A stretch of DNA of 64,000 nt, taken from the NCBI RefSeq assembly GCF_004342025.1, contig NZ_SLWN01000020.1, forward strand, positions 1 through 64,000. The letters are read 5' to 3'. The stretch comes from Kribbella steppae. GTDB lineage: Bacteria; Actinomycetota; Actinomycetes; Propionibacteriales; Kribbellaceae. The position numbers and the translations under genes are program-made. Position 1 is the first letter of the stretch; the number at the start of each line of letters is the position of its first letter. Positions 16,817 to 25,128 of the stretch are shown piece by piece. The notes beneath the pieces were generated by a model. It was not told the origin of the DNA. It saw only the letters and a program-made list of their open reading frames with translations, and did no database searches.

Positions 16817-17104
16817 ATGACAACGGTTGAGCTGACGCGGTTCCGGGTGCGACCTGAGCAGGTTGAGGAACTACTGGCCGCACGCCCGGACATGTTGAAG
16901 GACTTCGCCGCCGACCGAGCGGGCTTCGTCAGTGCCCGCCTGGTCCAGCTGCCGAACTACGAGTTCCTCGACATCGTCGAGTGGGCAACCCCGGAGGCCT
17001 ACGCCATCTCCCGCGAGAAGGGCCCCAACCTCCCCGGCATCGCCCGCTTCTTCGCCGCCATCGACTACCTCGTCACCGCCGAAGAAGGCACCCTCACCGA
17101 CTGA
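16817..17104 (+). CDS. ABM-like (antibiotic biosynthesis monooxygenase fold) small protein
   Basis: This 95-residue protein has the pattern of the dimeric alpha/beta barrel ABM family: MTTVELTRFRVRPEQVEELLAAR, a central AGFVSARLVQL strand and FLDIVEWATPEAY. Members are cofactor-free monooxygenases or binding proteins; specific function cannot be assigned. I chose the ATG at 16817, 24 bases after the VWA stop; there is no convincing ribosome site, and an upstream TTG at 16805 would add four residues. It may be co-transcribed with the preceding cluster but does not look functionally linked. Confidence 0.7.
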   Translation: MTTVELTRFRVRPEQVEELLAARPDMLKDFAADRAGFVSARLVQLPNYEFLDIVEWATPEAYAISREKGPNLPGIARFFAAIDYLVTAEEGTLTD

Positions 17105-17119
17105 CCGGCGCCACCAGAG

Positions 17120-17467
17120 TCAGTCGGCCAGCTCGAGGATGTCGATGGGGGTGTTGGGGTCGGCTTCGGCGAAGCGGAGGGCCCAGTGGACGGCCTCGGC
17201 CTTGGTCTCGACGCGGATGATCGAGACGCCGGCGATCAGTTCTTTGGTCTCGGCGAACGGGCCGTCGACGACGCGAGGCTCCTCACCGGGCGTCGGGAAG
17301 GTGACCTGGGCGCCGCGCGAGCTCGGCATCAGGCCTTCGGCGGCGAGCAGTACGCCGGCCTGCCGCATCTCCTCGAGGACGGCGTCCGCCCGGGCCAGCA
17401 TGTCCGGGTCCGGCGGGTTACCCGCCTCGAGGCTGTCGTTGGTCTTGTGAAGCAGCATGTACCTCAT
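17120..17467 (-). CDS. YCII-related domain protein
   Basis: This is a 115-residue YCII/DGPF-type protein: MRYMLLHKTND, a middle LLAAEGLMPSSRGAQVTF and VVDGPFAETKELIAGVSIIRV, then WALRFAEADPNTPIDILEL. The DGPF/AETKE motif is diagnostic of the PhnB-like DGPF subfamily, often found beside ECF sigma factors; none is present here. The ATG overlaps the stop of the upstream aldo/keto reductase (ATGA), so the two are co-translated. Function is unknown. Confidence 0.85.
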   Translation of the reverse strand: MRYMLLHKTNDSLEAGNPPDPDMLARADAVLEEMRQAGVLLAAEGLMPSSRGAQVTFPTPGEEPRVVDGPFAETKELIAGVSIIRVETKAEAVHWALRFAEADPNTPIDILELAD

Positions 17468-18396
17468 AGGGCAGACCCTAGTGCTGCCCAGAACTCCGGC
17501 GGGATCTCGTGGTCGAGCCACGCCGCGACCTCGGTGATCTCCTGCGGGCTGCGCGCCCCGACCACCACCGCCGGTACGGCGGGATGCGCGAGCGGGAACT
17601 GGACCGCGGCGGCCAGCAACGGCACGTCGTACCGGCGACACACCTCGCGCAACCGATCGATACGCCCTACCAGCTCAGGTGGTCCCTGTGGGGCGCTCTG
17701 GGCCAGTACGCCGCCCTGGAACACGCCGGCCGCGAGCACCGCGACCCCCAGCTTCTCGCAGAGCGGTAGGAGCTCGTCAGCGCCGGACTGGTCGAGCAAG
17801 GTGTAGCGACCGCCGAGGAGGATGCAGTCCGGGCCGGCCGACCCTGTGTCGCGGAGGAAGCGGGCCGCGACGTCCGCGTGGTTCACCCCGAGCGAGATCG
17901 CCTGGATGGTTCCACGCCCGCGCAACTCGGCCAGGGCCCGCAGAGCCTCGGTCGAGGCGGTCGAGTAGTCGAGCTCGGGGTCGTGGATGTGCAGGACGTC
18001 GATCCGGTCGATGCCCATCCGCTCCAGGCTCTCTTCGAACGATCGCATCACCGCGCCGTACGAATAGTCGAGCCGAGGACCCAGGCCGGCCGGCGGCTCG
18101 GCCCAGATCGGCTGGATGTCCGGACCGCCCGGCTCGATCAGCCGGCCGACCTTGCTGCAGAGGACGAACCGGTTCCGCGGCCGCCCGCGCAGCGCGAGCC
18201 CGGCCCGCTGCTCCGAGCGGCCGTAGCCGTAGACCGGCGCGGTGTCGAACAGCCGGATGCCGAGATCCCAGGCCCGGTCGATGGTCGCGACCGCCTGCGA
18301 CTCCGGGACGGCGGCGAACATGCCCCCGACCGAGGCGAGCCCGAGTCCCAGCCTGCTCACCCGCAACCCCGTCCGGCCCAGCTCCACACTCCGCAT
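17464..18396 (-). CDS. Aldo/keto reductase
   Basis: This 310-residue protein is an aldo/keto reductase of the D-threo-aldose 1-dehydrogenase / L-fucose dehydrogenase type. The catalytic residues are visible: Asp in FDTAPVYGYGRSE, Tyr in the same segment, Lys in LCSKVG and His in DVLHIHDPEL. I chose the ATG at 18396 so that MRSVELGRTGLRVSRLGLG opens the protein as in the family; the frame is open further upstream without family features. It would oxidise or reduce a sugar or aldehyde with NAD(P)H in the cytoplasm. It is translationally coupled to the YCII gene. Confidence 0.9.
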   Translation of the reverse strand: MRSVELGRTGLRVSRLGLGLASVGGMFAAVPESQAVATIDRAWDLGIRLFDTAPVYGYGRSEQRAGLALRGRPRNRFVLCSKVGRLIEPGGPDIQPIWAEPPAGLGPRLDYSYGAVMRSFEESLERMGIDRIDVLHIHDPELDYSTASTEALRALAELRGRGTIQAISLGVNHADVAARFLRDTGSAGPDCILLGGRYTLLDQSGADELLPLCEKLGVAVLAAGVFQGGVLAQSAPQGPPELVGRIDRLREVCRRYDVPLLAAAVQFPLAHPAVPAVVVGARSPQEITEVAAWLDHEIPPEFWAALGSAL

Positions 18397-18470
18397 GCGG
18401 CCGACCCTAGAAGTCGCCTCCGACACTTCCGCCACTTCCGCGCGACGGGCGGAAGCGGCAGTATGCGGAG

Positions 18471-19040
18471 ATGGGTGAGATCGCGGAGCGGTACCGCCGG
18501 CGGGCCGAGGCGTTCGAGCGGAAGGTCGCCGCGGTACGGCCGGAGCAGTGGGACAACCAGTCACCATGCGAGAAGTGGACGGCCAAGGACGTGGTCGACC
18601 ACATCGTGATGATGCACGGGTTCATGCTGATGCCGGTCGCCCGGAAGCTGGAGCCGGCCAACGACCCGCTGACCGCGTTCCAGGAGGCCCGGGCGGCGGT
18701 CGAGGACGTGCTCGACGACCCGGTGCTCGCCCTCACCGAGACCGACACCCCGTCGGGCCGGCTGACGACCGAGCAGCACATCGACCAGGTGGTCTCCGAC
18801 GACCTCGTCCTGCACGGCTGGGACCTGGCCCGTGCGACCGGTCAGGACGAGACGATGGACCCGGTCGACCTGGAGGCCCTCTGGGCCAGTACGACGGCCA
18901 TTCCCGCGGACGTGATGGAGAAGTTCCGTACGCCGGGCGCCTTCGGCGAAGGTGTCGAGGTCTTCGGCGCCGAGGTCAAGGTTCCCCCGGACGCACCTCT
19001 CCAGGACCGCCTACTCGGCCTGATCGGCCGCCAGCCCTGA
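18471..19040 (+). CDS. TIGR03086-type MDMPI/DinB-fold metal-binding protein
   Basis: This 189-residue protein has the mycothiol-dependent maleylpyruvate isomerase-like fold: an N-terminal four-helix metal-binding domain (RYRRRAEAFERKVAAVRPEQWDNQSPCEKWTAKDVVDHIV) and a later conserved HGWDLARATGQ. Ligand His residues are in VDHIV, DQVVSDDLVLHGWD and the first helices. The family is typical of mycothiol-producing actinobacteria; the substrate is unknown. It is divergent from the aldo/keto reductase, and its last 30 bases overlap the 3' end of the convergent glycosyltransferase gene. Confidence 0.85.
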   Translation: MGEIAERYRRRAEAFERKVAAVRPEQWDNQSPCEKWTAKDVVDHIVMMHGFMLMPVARKLEPANDPLTAFQEARAAVEDVLDDPVLALTETDTPSGRLTTEQHIDQVVSDDLVLHGWDLARATGQDETMDPVDLEALWASTTAIPADVMEKFRTPGAFGEGVEVFGAEVKVPPDAPLQDRLLGLIGRQP

Positions 19041-20309
19041 GCGCAGGGTGCTCGGAGCGTAGTACGCCTCCGGAGTCGAGCACAGCGGTGCGCTCGTCAG
19101 CTGGTTCGGGCTGGTCATCAGCAGGGCGTGGCCCCTGGTGATCGGCCGCGCGAGGTACTCGTGGCCGGGGAGGTTGGCCACGGCAGTGCGGCAGCCGAGC
19201 GCCATTCCCTCGAAGAGCGCGGTGGTGGACACACCGACCTGGTAGGTGGCCGAGGCCAGGAGGTCGAGAGTGCTGCCGTCGGTGGACAGCCGGACGCCCG
19301 CCGGGATGGTGTAGTCGGACGCCCGCTCGCTCGGATGCAGCCGGAAGACAACGTCCAGCGACGGGTCCACCTTGGCGACCGACTCCGCGACGTGCAGTAG
19401 CTCGGCGCCGATGGTGCCCTGAGACAGGAAGACTGCGAGCCGCGGGTCCTTCTGAGCAGCACGAGGCAGGTGCGACGTGCCGATCACCGACGTAGTCATG
19501 CCGGCCGGAAGGTCAGCGACGTCCGTCCAGTACGACCCGAAGCACCACAGCTCGTCCGGCTGGTCGGCCACTGCCGGACGACCCGGGTAGCTGTAGCCGA
19601 GGTGGAACTGGCTGATGGCGCCGTGCTGGAGCTCGACCACGCGGATGCCCAGGTCGCGGGCCGCGCCGACGATGTGCTGGTGGAAGTACGCGACCACCAC
19701 GTAGACCGTCTCGATCCGGTGCTTCCGCAGCAACCTGCGATAGAGCGCCCGCAACCTTTGGTGTTTGGCCACCTCCCGCGCCAGCAACGAGCCGACCGGC
19801 ACCGAGACACCGGTCAGTTCCCGCAACGCTGTGCTGATGCCGCGGTCGCCCACCTGCCGCCTGTGCACTGCCCCGGCGGCTGAGGTGAAGAAGTCGAGGT
19901 TCCGGCTGCCTGGGAGCGGTGTTCCGTTGATGCCTGAGTCCAGGATCAGCGCCCTGTCGCCAAGGATTGTCCGGAGTTCGTCGGTGTAGATCTCGACACC
20001 GCCCGGTTTCCGCGGGTGCGGGACGACCAGAGCGTCGTACGAGCCGAGGAACGGGTTGCGGGTGACCAGGCCGGTCAGGTGTCTGGCGACGAGTCGCGCT
20101 TTGTCGTACGGCGTACGTCGGACCGGATGGGAGGCGCCGTGGATGCCGCTGCGCCGGGTCAGCTCATGGAAGATCCTCATCCGGATGACCGGCCATGGGC
20201 GAGCGTCGCCGATCCGCCAATCGAGCAGATTCAGCTCCCGCTCCACCTGCCAGATCGCCCGGCACAGGCTCGCCACCGTCGGCGCCGTGCCGCTCCCGGT
20301 ACTCGTCAT
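19011..20309 (-). CDS. Glycosyltransferase-like capsule/teichoic polysaccharide enzyme (GT-B)
   Basis: This 432-residue protein resembles GT-B-type polysaccharide enzymes (CDP-glycerol phosphotransferase / capsular transferase-like): an N-terminal ERELNLLDWRIGDARPWPVIRMRIF segment, a central VVELQHGAISQFHLGYSYPG with the donor-site HG, and FRLHPSERASDY plus TTALFEGMALG near the C-terminus. No TM segment is seen. The donor and acceptor are unknown. It follows a GT2 gene on the same strand, and its start region overlaps that gene's 3' end by 146 bases in another frame. It is probably involved in cell-surface glycan synthesis. Confidence 0.7.
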   Translation of the reverse strand: MTSTGSGTAPTVASLCRAIWQVERELNLLDWRIGDARPWPVIRMRIFHELTRRSGIHGASHPVRRTPYDKARLVARHLTGLVTRNPFLGSYDALVVPHPRKPGGVEIYTDELRTILGDRALILDSGINGTPLPGSRNLDFFTSAAGAVHRRQVGDRGISTALRELTGVSVPVGSLLAREVAKHQRLRALYRRLLRKHRIETVYVVVAYFHQHIVGAARDLGIRVVELQHGAISQFHLGYSYPGRPAVADQPDELWCFGSYWTDVADLPAGMTTSVIGTSHLPRAAQKDPRLAVFLSQGTIGAELLHVAESVAKVDPSLDVVFRLHPSERASDYTIPAGVRLSTDGSTLDLLASATYQVGVSTTALFEGMALGCRTAVANLPGHEYLARPITRGHALLMTSPNQLTSAPLCSTPEAYYAPSTLRSGLAADQAE

Positions 20310-21213
20310 AGTTGATCCCTACTATCCCCGCGAGACTGCCCACACCCGAGAAGAACCGGCGGACTGCCTTCAGCAGGTGCGTCTTCCGGCCGAGCAGCAG
20401 CCCGGCGAGGGCGAACCCGAACGCCGAGACCACCCGGGCCGAAGCATAGGCCAGCACGAGCACATAACTCACCGCACCGGGCCGGATCAGCAGCCGGCTG
20501 ATGGTGTCGCCGCTACCGGACCGGAACGCTCGCCGGACCAGCCAGCGCAGAGTGGTCCGCCCGGCAGGCACCTCCGCGACGATGCACGCCTCCTCGCACC
20601 AGACGATCCGGAACCCGGCCCGGTGTACCCGGAGGAAGAAGTGCAGGTCGCTGGAGCCGGTGTAGCGGAACGCCGGATGGAACCCGGGCGTGACCGCGTG
20701 GTACACCCGCCGGCTGACCAGGGTGTTGTTCGTGTACGCCTTACGCAGTTCCTCGCCGGTGGTGTGCCTGCCGGTCGAGTCGTGCACGTCGCTGTAGTGG
20801 TTCCAGGGCGGGGCGCCCGGCGGCAGGTTGCCCTTGACCGGCCCGGTGACAACGTCGGCGCCCGTCGTCTCCCACGCCTGCAGCAGCGTCGCCAGCCAGT
20901 TCGGCGGCGCCACCTCGTCGTCGTCCACGAATACCAGCGCGTCGTCGTTCCAGCACAGTTCGACCGACTTCTCCCGCGCGAAAGGGATTCCCGGCTCCGG
21001 TTCGACCACGGATTCGATCGGGTACGGCGTACCTTTCCCGAATTCCTCGACCACTGTCGCCGCCGAACCGTCCGCGTCGTTGTCGACCACCACGATCCGG
21101 ATCGCGTAATCCCCGTCCTCGGGGATTTCCTGGGCCTGAAGGCTGGTCAGCAGAGCGCGCAACAGAGCAGGTCGCCTGAAGGTGATTACCGCAATGGCGA
21201 CGCTGGTGCTCAT
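20164..21213 (-). CDS. Glycosyltransferase family 2
   Basis: This 349-residue GT-A enzyme opens MSTSVAIAVITFRRPALL, with a nucleotide-binding VVVDNDADGS and the DxD-type metal motif VFVDDDEVAPPNW near residue 112. A hydrophobic stretch near residues 265-300 (YVLVLAYASARVVSAFGFALAGLLLG) suggests membrane attachment. Past YRERHG (about residue 309) the frame runs 40 or so residues into the downstream glycosyltransferase gene, in low-complexity Gly/Ala/Arg sequence, as if the natural stop had been lost. It probably works with the next gene in a surface polysaccharide pathway. Confidence 0.88.
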   Translation of the reverse strand: MSTSVAIAVITFRRPALLRALLTSLQAQEIPEDGDYAIRIVVVDNDADGSAATVVEEFGKGTPYPIESVVEPEPGIPFAREKSVELCWNDDALVFVDDDEVAPPNWLATLLQAWETTGADVVTGPVKGNLPPGAPPWNHYSDVHDSTGRHTTGEELRKAYTNNTLVSRRVYHAVTPGFHPAFRYTGSSDLHFFLRVHRAGFRIVWCEEACIVAEVPAGRTTLRWLVRRAFRSGSGDTISRLLIRPGAVSYVLVLAYASARVVSAFGFALAGLLLGRKTHLLKAVRRFFSGVGSLAGIVGINYDEYRERHGADGGEPVPGDLAGGAGAESARLADRRRSPMAGHPDEDLP

Positions 21214-21457
21214 GGCGCCCGAGACTATCGGTCGACTGCAACCCAGGGCCATCCGGTCCACCTGCGGATACGAACAAATTCACACCCCGGAAACACCATT
21301 CGTAGTCAAACAGTCGAGTCTGATGCGCGGACCGAGTGCGTTGACGGACCAGCCGTTCATCCGACGATCCCACACGCCGAGTCGTCGCGCGGGCGCGCAC
21401 CGTGGTGACGAGACTGTGCTCAGGTTGTGCATGAATGCTGCTGGGTACGTCGGTGGG

Positions 21458-22639
21458 ATGACGTCCGCGACCCAGCAACTTGCGCCTGCCCTCGAAATCG
21501 ACGCCCGGCTGACCGAGATCGAGCGCAGCTTGAACCTGCTGCTCAACAACACGCCGGTCAATGCGGCAGAGGCCTGGACAGACTTCGAACGGGGTGACTT
21601 CGGGGCGGCCCCCACGCTCCGGCTCAGGCCGCTGGAATTCGAGCCGGACCTGGTCCGCCGTGAGCTCTACGGCCTCGAGATCGAGAACGTCGCCGACCCT
21701 GCGCTGCACACCCTCTTCCGGGCGAAGCGCGACGAGATCGCACGACAGATCACCGCCTTGGAGGATCGCGACACCTCACGGTTCGTGTACGGGTCGCTGC
21801 AACTGTACGGAGGGGTCGCCCCGCCGCTCGCGTCCGCCGCGGAGGAGCTGCTCGAGACCATCCCGGCCCAGGCCCCCAACAACCGCAGCGTCACGGCCGG
21901 TGCGTTCGCGGAGGCGGCTCGGGAGGAGTTCGAGCGATATCGCGCCGTGTATCCGGACTTCCCGGCGCACATCGAGGTGCGCGACGACATCTCCGAGCTG
22001 ATGGTGTCGTTCGGGCGGCTGCTCATCCCCGAATCCGCCACGATCAGGGCGGACCGCGTCGAGCCCTTGCTGCACCACGAGGTCGGCACCCATGTCGTCA
22101 CCTATCAGAACGGCGCGCGGCAGCCCCTGACGCTGCTGACGATCGGACTGCCCGGCTACGACGAGACCCAAGAGGGCCTTGCCGTGCTCGCCGAGTACCT
22201 GACCGGCGGATTGGACCCGCGGCGTCTTCGCGTGCTCGCGGCGAGGGTGGTCGCCGTGGGCAAGATGCTCGACGGCGCCGAGTTCTTGGAGATCTTCGAA
22301 TCGTTACGGGCAGACCATCGGATACCGACGAGGACGGCGTGGTCGATCGCCATCCGGGTCGTCGTCGGGGGCGGTTCGGTGAAGGACGCGATCTATCTGC
22401 GCGGGATCACGCGCATCCTCGAATCCCTCGCGGAGGGCAGCAGCCTTGATGTCCTCTTCGTCGGCAAGTTCGCGTTGGACCACATCCCGTTGATCCAGGA
22501 CCTGCTCGACCGCGAGGTGCTGGAAGCACCATGGGTCCGTCCGCGCTGGCTGGACGTACCCGGCGCTCAGGAGCGCCTCGACCGACTGCGTAAGGGCGCC
22601 TCGGTCACGGACCTGTACGAAGGAGATGTGATCGCATGA
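21458..22639 (+). CDS. QEGLA-motif DUF1704 protein (MATCAP-like metallocarboxypeptidase family)
   Basis: This 393-residue protein belongs to the flavohemoglobin expression-modulating QEGLA-motif family (DUF1704/TIGR02421). The HExxxH motif is H207-E208 and H212 in HHEVGTH, and the name-giving QEGLA is at 238-242. Eukaryotic relatives are zinc carboxypeptidases that remove a C-terminal tyrosine; bacterial members have no assigned substrate that I know of. The ATG at 21458 follows CGGTGGG; ATG 21431 is an alternative. The stop overlaps the ATP-grasp gene (ATGA), so they form a functional pair. The gap 21214-21457 holds the divergent promoter region and no clear operator. Confidence 0.87.
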   Translation: MTSATQQLAPALEIDARLTEIERSLNLLLNNTPVNAAEAWTDFERGDFGAAPTLRLRPLEFEPDLVRRELYGLEIENVADPALHTLFRAKRDEIARQITALEDRDTSRFVYGSLQLYGGVAPPLASAAEELLETIPAQAPNNRSVTAGAFAEAAREEFERYRAVYPDFPAHIEVRDDISELMVSFGRLLIPESATIRADRVEPLLHHEVGTHVVTYQNGARQPLTLLTIGLPGYDETQEGLAVLAEYLTGGLDPRRLRVLAARVVAVGKMLDGAEFLEIFESLRADHRIPTRTAWSIAIRVVVGGGSVKDAIYLRGITRILESLAEGSSLDVLFVGKFALDHIPLIQDLLDREVLEAPWVRPRWLDVPGAQERLDRLRKGASVTDLYEGDVIA

Positions 22640-23634
22640 GGCTTGCCTTCTTCGTCAACGACGTCGCCACCGAGGTCGACGAGTACACGACGACGCGGCT
22701 GGCGAGGGCCGCGGCCCAGCGTGGGCACGAGGTCTGGTACGTCGGGGTCGCAGACGTCGAGCTCGGGGAAAGCGACGGGCAACTGGTGGCCCGGGCGCAT
22801 GCCGCGGAGTTCGGGAAGAACGACACGCTCGAGACCTTCATGAAGGGCATCAAGGAGCGCGACGCCGAACGGATCGTGATGGACGACCTCGACGCCTTGT
22901 TCCTGCGCAACGAGTCGATCGACGATCTGCAGGAGCGGCCGTGGGCAAGTCCCTTGGGTGTGATTTTCGGCCAGATGCTCCAGGCACGAGGCGTCACGGT
23001 GGTGAATGACCCGATGTTCCTCGCCCGCGCGACGAGCAAGCTCTACCTGGAGGAGTTCCCCGAGAAGATCCGGCCCCGATCGCTGGTGACGCGCGACCCG
23101 GAAGCGATCGAACGGTTCGCCGGCCAGGTCGGCCACTGCGTCGTCAAGCCGCTGTACGGAGCCAAGGGGCGGAACGTGTTCATGATCGAGGACGAAGGCG
23201 AAGCGAACCTCGCCCAGATGACCGAGGCGGTGCTGGAGGACGGCTACGCGATCATCCAGGAGTTCGTCGACGGTGGCGAGGACGGCGATGCCCGGATCTT
23301 CCTGCTCGAGGGTCAGCTCCTCGAGCGCGACGGGAAACAGGCCGCCTTCCGGCGAGTGCCCACGGGGAACGACCCGCGAGCCAACATCAGTAAGGGCGGA
23401 CGCTCGATCCCTCTCGAGATCGGTGACCTGGAACGCGGCATCATCGAAGCGATGAGCAAGAAACTCGTGGCCGACGGCATGTACTTCGTCGGCATCGATG
23501 TGATCGGCGGCAAGGTGGTGGAGATCAACGCGGAGAGCCCTGGCGGGATGCAGAGCGTCGAAAGGCTCTACGAGATCGACGTCTGCCCGACCATCATCGA
23601 AGCCCTGGAGCGCCGCACCGACTCGAAGCCCTGA
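22636..23634 (+). CDS. ATP-grasp ligase (glutathione synthetase / RimK-like)
   Basis: This 332-residue protein has the ATP-grasp layout of glutathione synthetase-like enzymes: an N-terminal MRLAFFVNDVATE domain, RATSKLYLEEFP, the ATP-binding VVKPLYGAKGRNVF with a Gly-rich loop, IIQEFVDGGEDGDARIF, and the metal-binding VEINAESPGGMQ near the C-terminus. These enzymes activate a carboxylate as acyl phosphate and join it to an amine or thiol. Coupling with the QEGLA metallopeptidase-like gene suggests a make-and-trim peptide pathway. No GshA homologue is nearby. The start ATG overlaps the previous stop. Confidence 0.88.
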   Translation: MRLAFFVNDVATEVDEYTTTRLARAAAQRGHEVWYVGVADVELGESDGQLVARAHAAEFGKNDTLETFMKGIKERDAERIVMDDLDALFLRNESIDDLQERPWASPLGVIFGQMLQARGVTVVNDPMFLARATSKLYLEEFPEKIRPRSLVTRDPEAIERFAGQVGHCVVKPLYGAKGRNVFMIEDEGEANLAQMTEAVLEDGYAIIQEFVDGGEDGDARIFLLEGQLLERDGKQAAFRRVPTGNDPRANISKGGRSIPLEIGDLERGIIEAMSKKLVADGMYFVGIDVIGGKVVEINAESPGGMQSVERLYEIDVCPTIIEALERRTDSKP

Positions 23635-23651
23635 GTCACCGCGGCAACTCG

Positions 23652-23667
23652 TGTACCTGGAGGTACA
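23652..23667. promoter_or_regulatory. Palindromic operator TGTACCT-GG-AGGTACA
   Basis: TGTACCT and AGGTACA form a perfect dyad around two central bases, ending 8 bases before the TetR-gene GTG at 23676. Its position over the promoter or start suggests autoregulation by the TetR protein and joint control of the following LLM gene. Confidence 0.65.
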
Positions 23668-23675
23668 GTTGTGGG

Positions 23676-24239
23676 GTGGAGACGGTGGAGCGGCTGATTC
23701 GCAGTACTCAGGAATTGTTGTGGGAGCGTGGGTACGTCGGGACCAGTCCGAAGGCGATTCAGCGGGCCGCGGACGCCGGTCAGGGCAGCATGTATCACCA
23801 CTTCAGCGGAAAGGCCCAGCTCGCCAGGGCAGCCATCGAGCGGTCGGGGGAGGAGTTGCGGGAGGCCGCCGAGGAGCAGTTCGCGAGTCCGGGGACGGCG
23901 ACCGAGCGGATCACCCACTACCTCGAGCGTGACCGTGAAGTGTTGCGCGGGTGCCGGATCGGGCGGCTCACCGCCGACCCGGATGTGATGGCGGACCCCA
24001 CGCTCCGGGCGCCGGTGGACGAGACGTTCCGCTGGTTGCGCGGCCGGCTCGCCGAGGTCGTTGCTGAAGGCAAACGTACGGGCGAGTATCCGGCCACGAT
24101 CGACCCGGATCAGACCGCCGCGACCATCGCCGCCGTACTCCAGGGTGGGTACGTGCTGGCGCGCGCCGCGAACTCCGACGAGCCGTTCGAACTCGCCGTC
24201 CAAGGCTTGATCACCCTGCTTCAGGAGGCCTCAGCGTGA
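23676..24239 (+). CDS. TetR-family transcriptional regulator
   Basis: This 187-residue repressor has an N-terminal TetR helix-turn-helix (IRSTQELLWERGYVGTSPKAIQRAADAGQGSMYHHFSGK, residues 8-47) and a helical ligand domain that includes a CRIGRLTADPDVMAD segment seen in the AcrR/YxaF-type group. A palindromic operator immediately precedes the GTG start. Its stop overlaps the GTG of an F420-type oxidoreductase gene (GTGA), so it probably represses that enzyme and itself until a substrate-like ligand binds. Confidence 0.9.
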   Translation: METVERLIRSTQELLWERGYVGTSPKAIQRAADAGQGSMYHHFSGKAQLARAAIERSGEELREAAEEQFASPGTATERITHYLERDREVLRGCRIGRLTADPDVMADPTLRAPVDETFRWLRGRLAEVVAEGKRTGEYPATIDPDQTAATIAAVLQGGYVLARAANSDEPFELAVQGLITLLQEASA

Positions 24240-25099
24240 AGATCGGTGCCGTGTTCCCGCAGTTGGAGATCGGTGTGGATCCGGCCGTCGTGCGCGATTG
24301 GGCGACGACGGTTGAAGAGGCCGGTTACACCCATGTGCACGCGTACGATCACGTGCTCGGCGCGGATCCGGCCAACCGGCCCGGCTGGACCGGCTACACC
24401 GACAAGTCCTTGTTCCACGAGGTTTTCGTGCTGTTCGGGTACCTCGCGGCGATCACGACGTCGGTCGAGTTGGTGACCGGCGTACTGGTTCTCCCGCAAC
24501 GTCAGACCGCTCTGGTCGCGAAACAAGCCGCCGAGGTCGACGTGCTGAGTGGCGGCCGGCTGCGGCTCGGCGTAGGGATCGGGTGGAACCAGGTTGAGTA
24601 TCAGGCGCTCGGCGTGCCGTTCAGGCAGCGCGGTGCCTTGCTGGAGGAGCAGGTCGACGTACTGCGGCGGTTGTGGGCAGAGCCGGTCATCTCGTACGAC
24701 GGCCGATTCCACCAGATCGAGGAAGCAGGGCTGAACCCGCTACCCAGGAGAACGATCCCGATCTGGTTCGGCGGTGGTGCCGAGGCTGTGCTTCGTCGGA
24801 CCGGTCGGATCGGTGACGGCTGGATGCCGCAGACCGCGCCGAACGCCGAGGCCAAGGCCCGCGTCGACCGCCTGCGCGCGTACGCCGCCGAAGCCGGCCG
24901 CGACCCCGCCACCATCGGTATCGAGCCCCGCCTCACCCTCGGTCAGGTCCCCGAGCAGGACTGGCCCGCCTACATCGAGGGCTGGCGCAACATCGGCGCC
25001 ACCCATCTGGCCGTCAACACCATGAAGCTGGGCCTCAAGCGCCCGGAGGACCACGCCGCCGTACTGCGCGACGTGCTGCCTGTACTGCGTCGCGCCTGA
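24236..25099 (+). CDS. LLM-class F420-dependent oxidoreductase
   Basis: This 287-residue enzyme is a luciferase-like monooxygenase-fold oxidoreductase of the Rv2161c-type F420 group: MKIGAVFPQLEIG, VHAYDHVLGADP, VLVLPQRQTALVAKQAAEVDVLSGGRLRLGVGIGWNQVEY and PIWFGGGAEAVLRR. Cofactor F420 rather than FMN is inferred from family resemblance. It is co-translated with the TetR regulator. The substrate is unknown; such pairs often serve xenobiotic or secondary-metabolite reduction. Confidence 0.88.
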   Translation: MKIGAVFPQLEIGVDPAVVRDWATTVEEAGYTHVHAYDHVLGADPANRPGWTGYTDKSLFHEVFVLFGYLAAITTSVELVTGVLVLPQRQTALVAKQAAEVDVLSGGRLRLGVGIGWNQVEYQALGVPFRQRGALLEEQVDVLRRLWAEPVISYDGRFHQIEEAGLNPLPRRTIPIWFGGGAEAVLRRTGRIGDGWMPQTAPNAEAKARVDRLRAYAAEAGRDPATIGIEPRLTLGQVPEQDWPAYIEGWRNIGATHLAVNTMKLGLKRPEDHAAVLRDVLPVLRRA

Positions 25100-25128
25100 C
25101 GGAACGCAGCCGGCGACGGCGCTGTCTT

